The notes under the pieces: generated by a model | What the model saw: only the letters and a program-made list of their open reading frames with translations | What the model was told of the DNA's origin: nothing | Database searches by the model: none | Source: Calothrix sp. NIES-2100 | GTDB taxonomy: Bacteria > Cyanobacteriota > Cyanobacteriia > Cyanobacteriales > Nostocaceae | Reading direction: 5' to 3' | Assembly (NCBI RefSeq): GCF_002368195.1 | Contig: NZ_AP018178.1 | Coordinates: 9,311,510-9,375,509, forward strand | Length of the DNA: 64,000 nucleotides | Translations under genes and position numbers: made by a program | Part shown: positions 26,738-34,854 of the stretch, piece after piece | Layout of the letters: every line of letters starts with the position of its first letter | Numbering within the stretch: position 1 is the first letter of the stretch

Positions 26738-27316
26738 TCAATCTGTTTTAGATGTAATTACCTCTGTGGGGCGGAGAATCTTGTCTTGTAAGCGAAACCC
26801 TTGACGAACAATTTTAGTAATTGTTTGGTCTGCTAAGTCATTTCGTACTTCTCGATCAACTACTCGGCACAAATTAAAATCTGGTTGGGTATCTTCTAGT
26901 TCTATAGGTACAAGTTGGCGTTTTTTTAGTATACTCAGAAACTTGCGATGAACTGCGCCGACAGATTTGGGTAAGCGTTGGAGAAATTCTTGGTTGGGTT
27001 CAGTGTTATTTTCTAAATATTCCAGCAAATTTTCTAATGCATCGGAAACTTCTAAAAGTTCTAAGAATAAATCTTCTGTTTTAGTTGCGATTTGGGTTTG
27101 TTGTTCTCGCACTGATTGCTGTAATAAAACATTTTCTTTTTGAATTTCCCCAATTTCTCTAATCAGCCAATCACGTTTCTCTTGGGTCATCAGATAGTGG
27201 TTTGTAGTTGATGGTGATGTATTTTGAGAAGATAAGGATACTGGGAAATTAAAACCAAGAATTGTAGATTTGAGCCAATTCCAAAATCTGATGGAGGTTT
27301 GGGGCGATTCAGACAT
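26738..27316 (-). CDS. GrpE-like nucleotide exchange factor, divergent
   Basis: 192 residues. A variable N-terminus (about 1-60) precedes a coiled coil (EIQKENVLLQQSVREQQTQI) and a GrpE-type head ending VRQGFRLQDKILRPTEV, close to the GrpE signature GYRL.DRVLRPA.V. It probably releases ADP from the DnaK-like protein encoded in the same operon. Compared with house-keeping GrpE the head is divergent (DFNLCRVVDREVRNDLADQT). It overlaps the J-like gene by 8 bases and is the last gene of the operon. ATG at 27316. A MITE lies directly downstream. Confidence 0.75.
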   Translation of the reverse strand: MSESPQTSIRFWNWLKSTILGFNFPVSLSSQNTSPSTTNHYLMTQEKRDWLIREIGEIQKENVLLQQSVREQQTQIATKTEDLFLELLEVSDALENLLEYLENNTEPNQEFLQRLPKSVGAVHRKFLSILKKRQLVPIELEDTQPDFNLCRVVDREVRNDLADQTITKIVRQGFRLQDKILRPTEVITSKTD

Positions 27317-27923
27317 GAGAAACCTCTTGAGATAGCACAGATAAAGTTTTACTTACCCAAGTTTGCACTTGGGAATTGGGATGATTGCTTAAAAATTGAC
27401 AAAGAGCGATCGCTCTTTGTAACTGTCCGCTCATATGATAAGCTCTGATTAGCCACAATTGCGCTTGAAGATAATCTTGATGATTTTGGTCTGTACAGCG
27501 TTGAGTATAGTCTTCAAGATACTTAATGGCTTTGGGATAACGGCCTGCTTTGCAAGCTGTGATGCCTTCAGTGACTAATTCTGATAAACTCATCGGTAAA
27601 GGCTCTCGTTCTAGACGCTCTTGTTGGTTAGCTTGAGCGATCGCTTGCTCTAATCCATCTAACTGTGGTAGTAAGATGAGTTTTGGTGCTGGCTGTGACA
27701 AAGCCGAGAAATCACTATTTTTAAAGCGTTTAATTGTCGGTAATATCGGACGTAAATAGTCGGCTATAATCCGCTCTTCTGGCTTCATTAAGCTTTTTTG
27801 TGCTTTGGCAATCATATCTATAGGATATTGCTTGCGCTTCATTGCTACGGCTACAGCTTTGGTAATTTCAGCTTTAGATGCAGCTGGGGTGATACCTAAA
27901 ATATCATAGGGATTATATTCCAT
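27309..27923 (-). CDS. J-domain-like protein without HPD, with C-terminal helical repeat
   Basis: 204 residues from ATG 27923; a TTG four codons upstream is less likely. The N-terminal 60 residues look like a J domain (NPYDILGITPAASKAEITKA, then AMKRKQYPIDMIAKAQKSL), but the HPD needed to stimulate Hsp70 ATPase reads YPI. The C-terminal half (about 115-200) is TPR-like: EGITACKAGRYPKAIKYLED and AQLWLIRAYHMSGQLQRAIA. It may dock to the DnaK-like partner without catalysing hydrolysis, or hold a client. It lies between the 909-residue protein gene (95 bases away) and the GrpE-like gene (8-base overlap). Confidence 0.7.
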   Translation of the reverse strand: MEYNPYDILGITPAASKAEITKAVAVAMKRKQYPIDMIAKAQKSLMKPEERIIADYLRPILPTIKRFKNSDFSALSQPAPKLILLPQLDGLEQAIAQANQQERLEREPLPMSLSELVTEGITACKAGRYPKAIKYLEDYTQRCTDQNHQDYLQAQLWLIRAYHMSGQLQRAIALCQFLSNHPNSQVQTWVSKTLSVLSQEVSHV

Positions 27924-28018
27924 AAATAATACCAATTTTTAAAAAGAATGGAACCGATATATACTCTCAAACCTTTGTGATGTCTGGCTTGATTAATTTT
28001 GAATAAGATAACATTTAT

Positions 28019-30748
28019 TCAACTTAACTTCAGGCTATGGAAAATTTCTTGAAAAGCCGGTTCTTCGGGACAAAGTTCGTAAGCCCAATTCCCTAACTGC
28101 TGAATCATCTCCAAAGATAAATTTTTCTTTTGAATTCCTTGAAGTAAGGTCATAATCAAGAACTCTGCAACATAGTGGCGAATTGATTCGTGTTGTGAAG
28201 ATTTGGCCTGCTTAATTGCTTCATCAAAGCGATCGCGTTTCATCAAATACTGAATCTCCTTCAGTTCTTGAGTAAATCTATAAATATTTTGGACAGTCTT
28301 CTCATCAGGACAAAGTTCGTAAGCCCATTGTCCTAAATTGTAAATCTCTTCAAAGCTTAAATCTCCTTTTTTAAACCCTTTCATTAATATGTCTACGCAA
28401 ATTTCCGCCACAATATAACGTATCCGTTGCAATTGAGATTGTTTAGCCCGTGTGACTGCTGCTTCTAATTGATTATTTTTGATTAAGTTTTCAATACCTT
28501 CGATTTCTTGCTGGAATTCAATCATCTCAATTAAATCCAGAACAATCGGATTTTGGGAATCATTTTTTTTGATTTCTTCCAGGTCTTTTAAAGCTTTACT
28601 TAAGGAAATTTTTCCCTGGGAAATTTGCTCGCGAATTTTTTCGGCTTTGTATTCGGCTAGATAACTTTTCGCAGATTGACTACCTACGATTTCATACCAA
28701 AATTGGGCAAATTCTAAATGCTCGGCATTTTCTATTATTGCTTGACGCTGCAATCCGGCTAGTCTATCTATTTCTTGTTGCCAATCTTGACTATCGCTAA
28801 TTTCTGATTTGGCTGATTTTAAAGGATTAATTGCCTTGCGCCATTGTTTGTGATTGAGATAATGGCAGCCTTCATAATAAGCAACAAATTGTTGGGCAAA
28901 TATTTCCAGATTATTAGTACTTTTCGTTGTGGGTTTAAGTTGAATTGCTCTGTGACTATCTCCTTCTAAACAAGCGGCTACCGCTAATCCCCAAGGGGTA
29001 TAAAGGGAACGGAGAATTTGTTGACTAGAATCTATCCGCTCAACTACAATATCTTGCCAGTAAGAAATATAGTGCTGATAACAACCAGGTGTAATAAATA
29101 TATTATTTACCTTCATTCCTCGCCGGGAAGGCTCGCCCATAAATTTGAGGGCTACTAATTCTAAGCGATATTTATCTCTTAAAGTCAAATATGTGGGAAT
29201 ATCTGTATCTTTGTAAGTATCAATTTCGGCTTCTAAACGGCGTTTTAACTCTAAAGAAATTAATTTAAAATCAATTGGTTGATTTCCTAACCAAGGTACA
29301 TCTTTAAGGATGGGATCTTCAGTTAAATTGGCTAAGGCTGTGGATAAGGCAATGATCAAGTTAGCGATGTTGGTGAAATTGCTGCGATCGCCATAATAAA
29401 TCCCTACTGCCCAATTATGTAAAGTGGTAATATTAGGCTGGGCAAGCCAAAGTTTTTCCAGTTGCGTGACCAGATTTTTAGGCTCGGATTTTTGCCATAA
29501 TTCTACTTCTATGCGCGGCTGAATATATTCTTTGAGATTTGTTTCTACTAAAGGGTCAAAGCCGAATTTTTGGCTAAACTCTTCACTGGCAGTTTTCGCA
29601 CGATCCAGATTTTCCGCATTAACACATACTTCAATATTCTGGATTGCGAGCAGGCGTTGACGTTGAGCTAAAGTATTGAGAATTTCTCGCTGTGCAGTAA
29701 TTTCCGTAGCAGATAGCCCTTGCCATTCCCGATAAGCTTGTTGTAAATTCTCTTGTTGAGCGTAGACAAATCCCCGCAAATAAGCAGCTTGTTCTCCCGG
29801 TAAATCGATGAGATGAGATAAGGCGATCGCCCAGTTTTGCGTTTTAATTGCAACGATTCCTAACCTGATTTGACAGTCTATGGGGTTTGGTAAAAACAAT
29901 TTAGCAGTTTCATACAAAGATGTCGCGGTTTTAAGATCGTTGATTTTCTCTGCTGCTAACCCTTGGCGGAAATGTTCTCTACCCTTGATTGCTTGTTGTA
30001 ATTCTTGTAATAATTCGAGTCCATCTGAACGCGGAAAATTAGTCAGCGCAGTTTCTAAAAGGGCGATCGCTGCTGTTAATTTTCCTTGATTTTGCGCTTG
30101 TTGCGCTCTTTTGAGCGTCGAGTCATAGATTTTTTCTTCTGCTACTTGGGATTTCGCAGCCTTCTTCGCCTGTTGTAAAGCTTCAGTGGAATATAATTTT
30201 TCCGCTTGACGGTAAACGGCGACCGCATGTTGAAAATATCGATTTTCTGCGTGTGATTGTGCTTTTTTGACTAGTGTCTGAAAATGTTGGCGTTGTTGTA
30301 TTTCCTGTTCACACTGGTTGATTGCTCGTAATATTTGCTGATCGTCGAGAATTTGCAGACAGCTTTGATAAAGAGCGATCGCATTAACCATGACTTCAGT
30401 TTCTAACGGATCGCCATGATCTTGCTTCAGCAGGTTTTTCGCTTTCACAGCTAGTTTGTCTGCTTCCTGGATTTGTTTACGCCATTGCTCTAATTGCTGA
30501 GTCAATTTGTCTAATAAATTACCCATAAACAAGCGACAAAGCAAACGTTCCCCAAAACCGGGCTTTTTAGACCAAACAGCAAAGGATTTCTCGGCAATGT
30601 TGACTGCTTCCCGCAGGTGCTTATTTTTAGCCAGTATTTCGGCTTTTTGCTGGGCTTGTTTAGTTTTTGCTGCTTGTTTCCAGACATCAACTATCCCCAC
30701 ACCCAGCAAAATTTTACTGAAGGTGTTGAAACTATCAAGGATACTCAT
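28019..30748 (-). CDS. Large helical-repeat (TPR-like) protein of the DnaK-like operon
   Basis: 909 residues, almost wholly alpha-helical with TPR-like units (for example LIKKN- and HAENRYFQHAVAVYRQAEKL, AQNQGKLTAAIALLETAL, AAEKINDLKTATSLYETAKL). The start has one weakly hydrophobic stretch (FSKILLGVGIVDVW). The last about 150 residues are two copies of a 75-residue repeat with the shared block NLGQWAYELCPDEKT / QLGNWAYELCPEEPA. I do not recognise the family. Its ATG overlaps the stop of the LysM gene by 4 bases (ATGA), so the two are translated together. It is the likely scaffold or client-binding partner of the DnaK-like protein. Confidence 0.85.
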   Translation of the reverse strand: MSILDSFNTFSKILLGVGIVDVWKQAAKTKQAQQKAEILAKNKHLREAVNIAEKSFAVWSKKPGFGERLLCRLFMGNLLDKLTQQLEQWRKQIQEADKLAVKAKNLLKQDHGDPLETEVMVNAIALYQSCLQILDDQQILRAINQCEQEIQQRQHFQTLVKKAQSHAENRYFQHAVAVYRQAEKLYSTEALQQAKKAAKSQVAEEKIYDSTLKRAQQAQNQGKLTAAIALLETALTNFPRSDGLELLQELQQAIKGREHFRQGLAAEKINDLKTATSLYETAKLFLPNPIDCQIRLGIVAIKTQNWAIALSHLIDLPGEQAAYLRGFVYAQQENLQQAYREWQGLSATEITAQREILNTLAQRQRLLAIQNIEVCVNAENLDRAKTASEEFSQKFGFDPLVETNLKEYIQPRIEVELWQKSEPKNLVTQLEKLWLAQPNITTLHNWAVGIYYGDRSNFTNIANLIIALSTALANLTEDPILKDVPWLGNQPIDFKLISLELKRRLEAEIDTYKDTDIPTYLTLRDKYRLELVALKFMGEPSRRGMKVNNIFITPGCYQHYISYWQDIVVERIDSSQQILRSLYTPWGLAVAACLEGDSHRAIQLKPTTKSTNNLEIFAQQFVAYYEGCHYLNHKQWRKAINPLKSAKSEISDSQDWQQEIDRLAGLQRQAIIENAEHLEFAQFWYEIVGSQSAKSYLAEYKAEKIREQISQGKISLSKALKDLEEIKKNDSQNPIVLDLIEMIEFQQEIEGIENLIKNNQLEAAVTRAKQSQLQRIRYIVAEICVDILMKGFKKGDLSFEEIYNLGQWAYELCPDEKTVQNIYRFTQELKEIQYLMKRDRFDEAIKQAKSSQHESIRHYVAEFLIMTLLQGIQKKNLSLEMIQQLGNWAYELCPEEPAFQEIFHSLKLS

Positions 30749-31251
30749 ACTTGCTCCTTGCAGTTGGGAATGTTGAATACCTCCCCTACGTATATATGAT
30801 TCTCCCGCCCTAGCAGTTGGGGATTAGCTTTCACCATGATTTCCCAAGAAGTTCCTGGGCCACAAAGTTTTTTGGCGATCGCACTCAGGTAATCTCCCGA
30901 TTGGACAGTATAGGTAGTTGCTTGTGGGGATTGATGATTAATTGATAGTTTTGGGAGCGGACTACTGGTTGCAACGTGATGCTCAGAAGAGACAGTAAAT
31001 GTTTCTAGGTGCGGTGGCGGGAAAAGCAGTATGCTTCCCACTACTAAACAAATGCTAACGATCAGTATCAATAAGCTAATGGCTACAATGGCTACAGGGA
31101 AACGTTTAAATTTTACTGTTTGAACTTTGGTTTTTACATAAGGTAATTCTTGCAGCATCCGAATTATCGACAGGTCAGTATCACAGTTAGGACAAATATA
31201 ACTAGCAACTTCTTGATAACCGCACACAGGACAGTTAAGAATAATATTCAT
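30745..31251 (-). CDS. Zinc-ribbon, single-span LysM protein
   Basis: 168 residues. N-terminal zinc ribbon CPVCGY..YICPNCD (about 8-24), a basic patch, one membrane span (about 52-77: AIVAISLLILIVSICLVVGS), a linker, and a C-terminal LysM domain (TYTVQSGDYLSAIAKKLCG, VGEVFNIPNC). The topology would place the zinc ribbon in the cytosol and LysM, which binds peptidoglycan, outside. It overlaps dnaK by 4 bases at its start and the 909-residue gene by 4 bases at its end. This could tether the chaperone system to the envelope. Confidence 0.88.
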   Translation of the reverse strand: MNIILNCPVCGYQEVASYICPNCDTDLSIIRMLQELPYVKTKVQTVKFKRFPVAIVAISLLILIVSICLVVGSILLFPPPHLETFTVSSEHHVATSSPLPKLSINHQSPQATTYTVQSGDYLSAIAKKLCGPGTSWEIMVKANPQLLGRENHIYVGEVFNIPNCKEQV

Positions 31252-33437
31252 CGTGAGAGTCCTGTGACAATGCTTTTGCCAGTGGGTTCCTCATGTAGCC
31301 AACGCTTCACATCTGGTTGTAGTTCACGCCACAAGCGATCGGATTCTTGTGCTTCATTGTTTTCCAGCGCATCCAGCATCCGAAACAGCTTGTCATACAT
31401 AGCATTTGCTAAAGTGGGTGCAACTGCATTGGCTTGGCGGATAGCTGCAAGACTAGCTTGAATTAGTTTGACTTGCTCGGGTAAATTATTGAGTTCCTGT
31501 TGTGCATCTTCGCTGTAAGACTGCATCCGGGAAATGTCATTAGCATTGATCGCCGTTTGTAAATTTTGACTCAGCTTTTGCAATCGCTCTTGCTGGAGTA
31601 CCGGAATCATAAAGCCGCAGAGTTTCACTGTGCGCTCGCATTCATGCACTAGGTAATCAGCCTCTAGACGTTCCTTAGACATGGATACTTGGAATTTTTG
31701 CAGGTTGAGCGCCGCGCGATCGCGTAAATCAATGCGTTCTTCTCCTGTTTTGGTATCGATAATTTGGTTGCTTAACTGCACTACTGGTAATGCTAACTTT
31801 AGTGCTTCTTCCACACCCAAATCAGTTAAATCTTGATCATTGAGTTCAACAATCGCTGCTTCTAATTCCTGATATATTTTTTCATCTGACCGCCCCCGCG
31901 AAAAAGTACAACTCACTCTTTCTGAAGGGTCATTTTTTAAGGTAGCGGTCATCGCCAAAACACCATTTTTCTCATCTAACACCAAGTTGACGAGAATTTC
32001 TGTCCCCTGTGGATAGTGATGGTTTAACCCTAACCACATATCGCCAATACTTTCATAATATTCATTTTCATCAGGGCTGAAAAACTTAAAGTGAATCAAC
32101 CTCTGTCCATCAGCCGATGTTTTAAATGTGTGGGATGTGGTGACTGGGAGAATATCACCCCGGCTAATAACTTTATACTGACCATCTACTAACTTAATAT
32201 AGTAATCACGAGAGACTGTAGTAACCTTGTCTGTCTGTCCCGCCGCGACAATAGCAGCACCTTCTGCGACTGCGTACATTGGGCGGGGATGTACCATGAC
32301 TTTATTTGCGCCAAAGGCTTCTTGAACTTTGCGTTGTACTAAGGGAATTTGCGAAGAACCCCCTACCATTAGTACTACATCCACCATTTCCATGTGATGT
32401 TGAGCGTATTCTAAAGCTTTGCGGCAAATTTGAATGGAACGGTCTACTAAATCAGAAATTACTTCCTCAAACTGTTCGCGGCTAATTGTCACTTCAATGG
32501 GAATAGCGATGCCTAATTCATCTAGTAATGGGGTAGCCGGTGAAATTTGCGCTGCTGTAACTGTGCTTAATTCAACTTTCGCTCGTTCGACTGCTATCTT
32601 TAAGTCAGCATTAAATCGGATGCGTTGATAGTGGGGCATTTTGGCAATTAAGCCATCAATATCAGTGATTTTTTCTTGTTGGGAAACTTGCTCTTTGACA
32701 AACTTAATCATCCGAGAATCAATGTCATCTCCTCCCAACCATAAATCACCTGCTTTCCCCGATTCAATAAATGAAGTTCCCGCAGCTTGAATTAATGAAG
32801 CATCAAATGTCCCCCCGCCAAAATCAAACACCAAAATTGTTTTAAAATCGTCTCCCTTGGGAGAAAAACCGTAAGATATGGCGGCTGCTGTCGGTTCTGG
32901 TAGCAATTCTAAAGGAGTCAATCCGGCTTTGAGTGCAGCGATGCGGGTAGCGTGGCGTTGTTGATCGTTAAAATAAGCGGGGACAGTAATTACAGCTTGG
33001 TCTATAACTTCATCTTTGCCAATACCTTGGCGATAAGCTTGGGCATTTTGCACAACTTTTTTGAGAATTTCCGCAGAAATATCCTCAGGCTGATATTCTT
33101 TACCTCCTAGCCAAACTGCCACACCGTTATCTGTTCCCTGAGTTGGCTGGGTAATTTTGTAAGCAAATTCTGCCTGTTGTTTCTGTACAGATGGATCGGC
33201 AAAACCCCTACCTATCAACCGTTTAATCGAAATAATTACATTTTCCGCATCCGCCCGTAGCTGGTTGTATGCTTGATCGCCTACCAACAATTTACCTTGC
33301 TCGTAAGCAACGAGCGATCGCGTTAGTTTTCTGTCTGGGGGTGTGTTATCATCTGCTGTCACCACTTCCACTTCTGCCAACTTAAAAGCCGCGACAGAAT
33401 TAGTCGTCCCCAGATCAATCCCTATTGCTTTGCCCAT
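31248..33437 (-). CDS. DnaK-like Hsp70 chaperone, divergent
   Basis: 729 residues, first gene of the operon. The Hsp70 ATPase domain is intact: GIDLGTTNSVAAFKL, VITVPAYFNDQQRHAT, LELLPEPTAAAISYGF, LVFDFGGGTFDASL, VLMVGGSSQIPLVQ. The substrate-binding half (from about 400) is divergent (SHTFKTSADGQRLIHFKFFS, GVLAMTATLKND) and is followed by a long helical C-terminus that ends GLSR, without the EEVD-like or Gly-rich tail of house-keeping DnaK. The ATG is at 33437. It heads a five-gene operon with its own J-like and GrpE-like proteins, so it is likely a dedicated chaperone, not the main DnaK. Confidence 0.92.
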   Translation of the reverse strand: MGKAIGIDLGTTNSVAAFKLAEVEVVTADDNTPPDRKLTRSLVAYEQGKLLVGDQAYNQLRADAENVIISIKRLIGRGFADPSVQKQQAEFAYKITQPTQGTDNGVAVWLGGKEYQPEDISAEILKKVVQNAQAYRQGIGKDEVIDQAVITVPAYFNDQQRHATRIAALKAGLTPLELLPEPTAAAISYGFSPKGDDFKTILVFDFGGGTFDASLIQAAGTSFIESGKAGDLWLGGDDIDSRMIKFVKEQVSQQEKITDIDGLIAKMPHYQRIRFNADLKIAVERAKVELSTVTAAQISPATPLLDELGIAIPIEVTISREQFEEVISDLVDRSIQICRKALEYAQHHMEMVDVVLMVGGSSQIPLVQRKVQEAFGANKVMVHPRPMYAVAEGAAIVAAGQTDKVTTVSRDYYIKLVDGQYKVISRGDILPVTTSHTFKTSADGQRLIHFKFFSPDENEYYESIGDMWLGLNHHYPQGTEILVNLVLDEKNGVLAMTATLKNDPSERVSCTFSRGRSDEKIYQELEAAIVELNDQDLTDLGVEEALKLALPVVQLSNQIIDTKTGEERIDLRDRAALNLQKFQVSMSKERLEADYLVHECERTVKLCGFMIPVLQQERLQKLSQNLQTAINANDISRMQSYSEDAQQELNNLPEQVKLIQASLAAIRQANAVAPTLANAMYDKLFRMLDALENNEAQESDRLWRELQPDVKRWLHEEPTGKSIVTGLSR

Positions 33438-34097
33438 TGCTAATTGCCTGCCTTTTCAATACCTTTGATTCACTGCTGCATCAAAAAACATTGCACAGCA
33501 GAAGCCAATAGCTTATTTCGACTATTACAGATGAGATCGGCAAAATCCCACAGAGTAAGTACGTAAACCACACATATTTTTACTTTAAAACTTCAGTAAT
33601 TTTTGGCATAAAAAAAATCGGTGTTTACAAAAATGTATTTGTATTATTTTTTAACTGCATAATTTTAGGCGATCGCACTTATCAATAAAACTTCAGCCAA
33701 AATTTAAAAAAACATTCTCCCCTGATTTGAGGAGTGGGGGGATATCAATATAACCTGATAATCTCTCAAAAATCCGCGAGATTTTCAAATTGAGAATATA
33801 TAAACTTAAACCTTGGCATTCGTTGAAATATTATTCCTGGATATGAAAAAATACTAATGAGGGGCTTGGATGAAAATAAAGTACCAGTAAACCGAGTTTC
33901 GACTACTTCGACTACGCTCAGTACAAGTCCGCTCAACTCTCGACTGCTGAGGGTTTTGGGGAAAGGAAGGACGCAAAAACAAGCGTTAGAAGAATTGGTT
34001 CCGCTGTCAGAAGGAAGTTCTAGATGAGATCAACTGCTAGAGATTTTGGCTTCTTGAAGGATGTGTTCTAGTATATAGGGAAATATAAAAAAATATT
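33438..34097. other. Intergenic region upstream of the DnaK-like operon
   Basis: 660 bases. Includes a tcgactacttcgactacgct/cagtacaagt repeat (33898-33925). From about 33946 a short frame (LRVLGKGRTQKQALEELVPL then a stop at about 34024) looks like a worn-out antitoxin or DNA-binding fragment; I cannot identify it. Promoters for both flanking genes should lie here. Confidence 0.45.
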
Positions 34098-34682
34098 ATG
34101 ACTATTACAAATACCAGACGCTTTACTCTTGAAGAATATCATCGTTTAACTGAAATCGGATTGTTTCATGAAGATGAGCGAGTAGAATTGATTCGTGGCG
34201 AAGTGATGCAGATGGCAGCTAAAGTAACCGCACACTCAACTTGTTGTAGAAATTTACTTAGAGAACTGGCAAAATTAGTAGGAAGTCAGGCAGAATTACA
34301 ATGTCAAGATCCCATTACTTTGCCTTCTGGTAGCGAACCAGAACCGGATTTTGTGATTGCGCGTTCTACAGATGATCATTATTTATCTGCTCATCCCAGC
34401 CCAAAGGATGTTTTACTAGTAATTGAAATTGCTGATTCTTCTTTGAATTATGACCAAGAAGTGAAAATACCCCTTTATGCCGAAGCCGGAATTGCCGATT
34501 ACTGGATATTTAATTTAGTTGCTCAACATTTAGAATGCTATAGCGAACCTTATCAAGAATTAACTCTTAATTTCGCTTATCGTCTCAAGCGAATTTTCTT
34601 ACCTAATCAGTCAGTTATTATCCCTTATTTTTCCGATTTATCCCTAAATTTATCTCAGATTTTTCCGCAAATTACTGTTTGA
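34098..34682 (+). CDS. Uma2-family (DUF820) putative PD-(D/E)XK nuclease
   Basis: 194 residues. These proteins are very abundant in cyanobacteria and fold like restriction endonucleases; their role is unresolved. Typical landmarks: FTLEEYHRLTEIGLFHEDER, VELIRGEV, the acidic EPEPDFVIA, VLLVIEIADSS and YDQEVKIPLYAEAGIADYWI, giving the D...E.x.. K catalytic pattern. The ATG at 34098 follows a purine-rich stretch. It stands alone and converges on ftsH, sharing the hairpin at 34782-34825. Confidence 0.9.
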   Translation: MTITNTRRFTLEEYHRLTEIGLFHEDERVELIRGEVMQMAAKVTAHSTCCRNLLRELAKLVGSQAELQCQDPITLPSGSEPEPDFVIARSTDDHYLSAHPSPKDVLLVIEIADSSLNYDQEVKIPLYAEAGIADYWIFNLVAQHLECYSEPYQELTLNFAYRLKRIFLPNQSVIIPYFSDLSLNLSQIFPQITV

Positions 34683-34781
34683 AATCATCAATTCAAAATC
34701 TCAGCCAAAATAGAAAAAACAATAATGTTGGGTTACCCTTCGGGAAGCAAACTAAGTTCCTCAACCCAAAGTACGAATAAA

Positions 34782-34825
34782 AAAATTGGGGTAACTCTGG
34801 AAGATTCCTGAATTACCCCAATTTT
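34782..34825. terminator. Bidirectional terminator between Uma2-family gene and ftsH
   Basis: aaaattggggtaa (34782-34794) and ttaccccaatttt (34813-34825) form a perfect 13-bp stem with an 18-base loop, with T/A-runs on both sides. It suits rho-independent termination of both converging genes. Confidence 0.8.
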
Positions 34826-34854
34826 ATGAGATTTTAAATTTTCGCCAAAACTGC

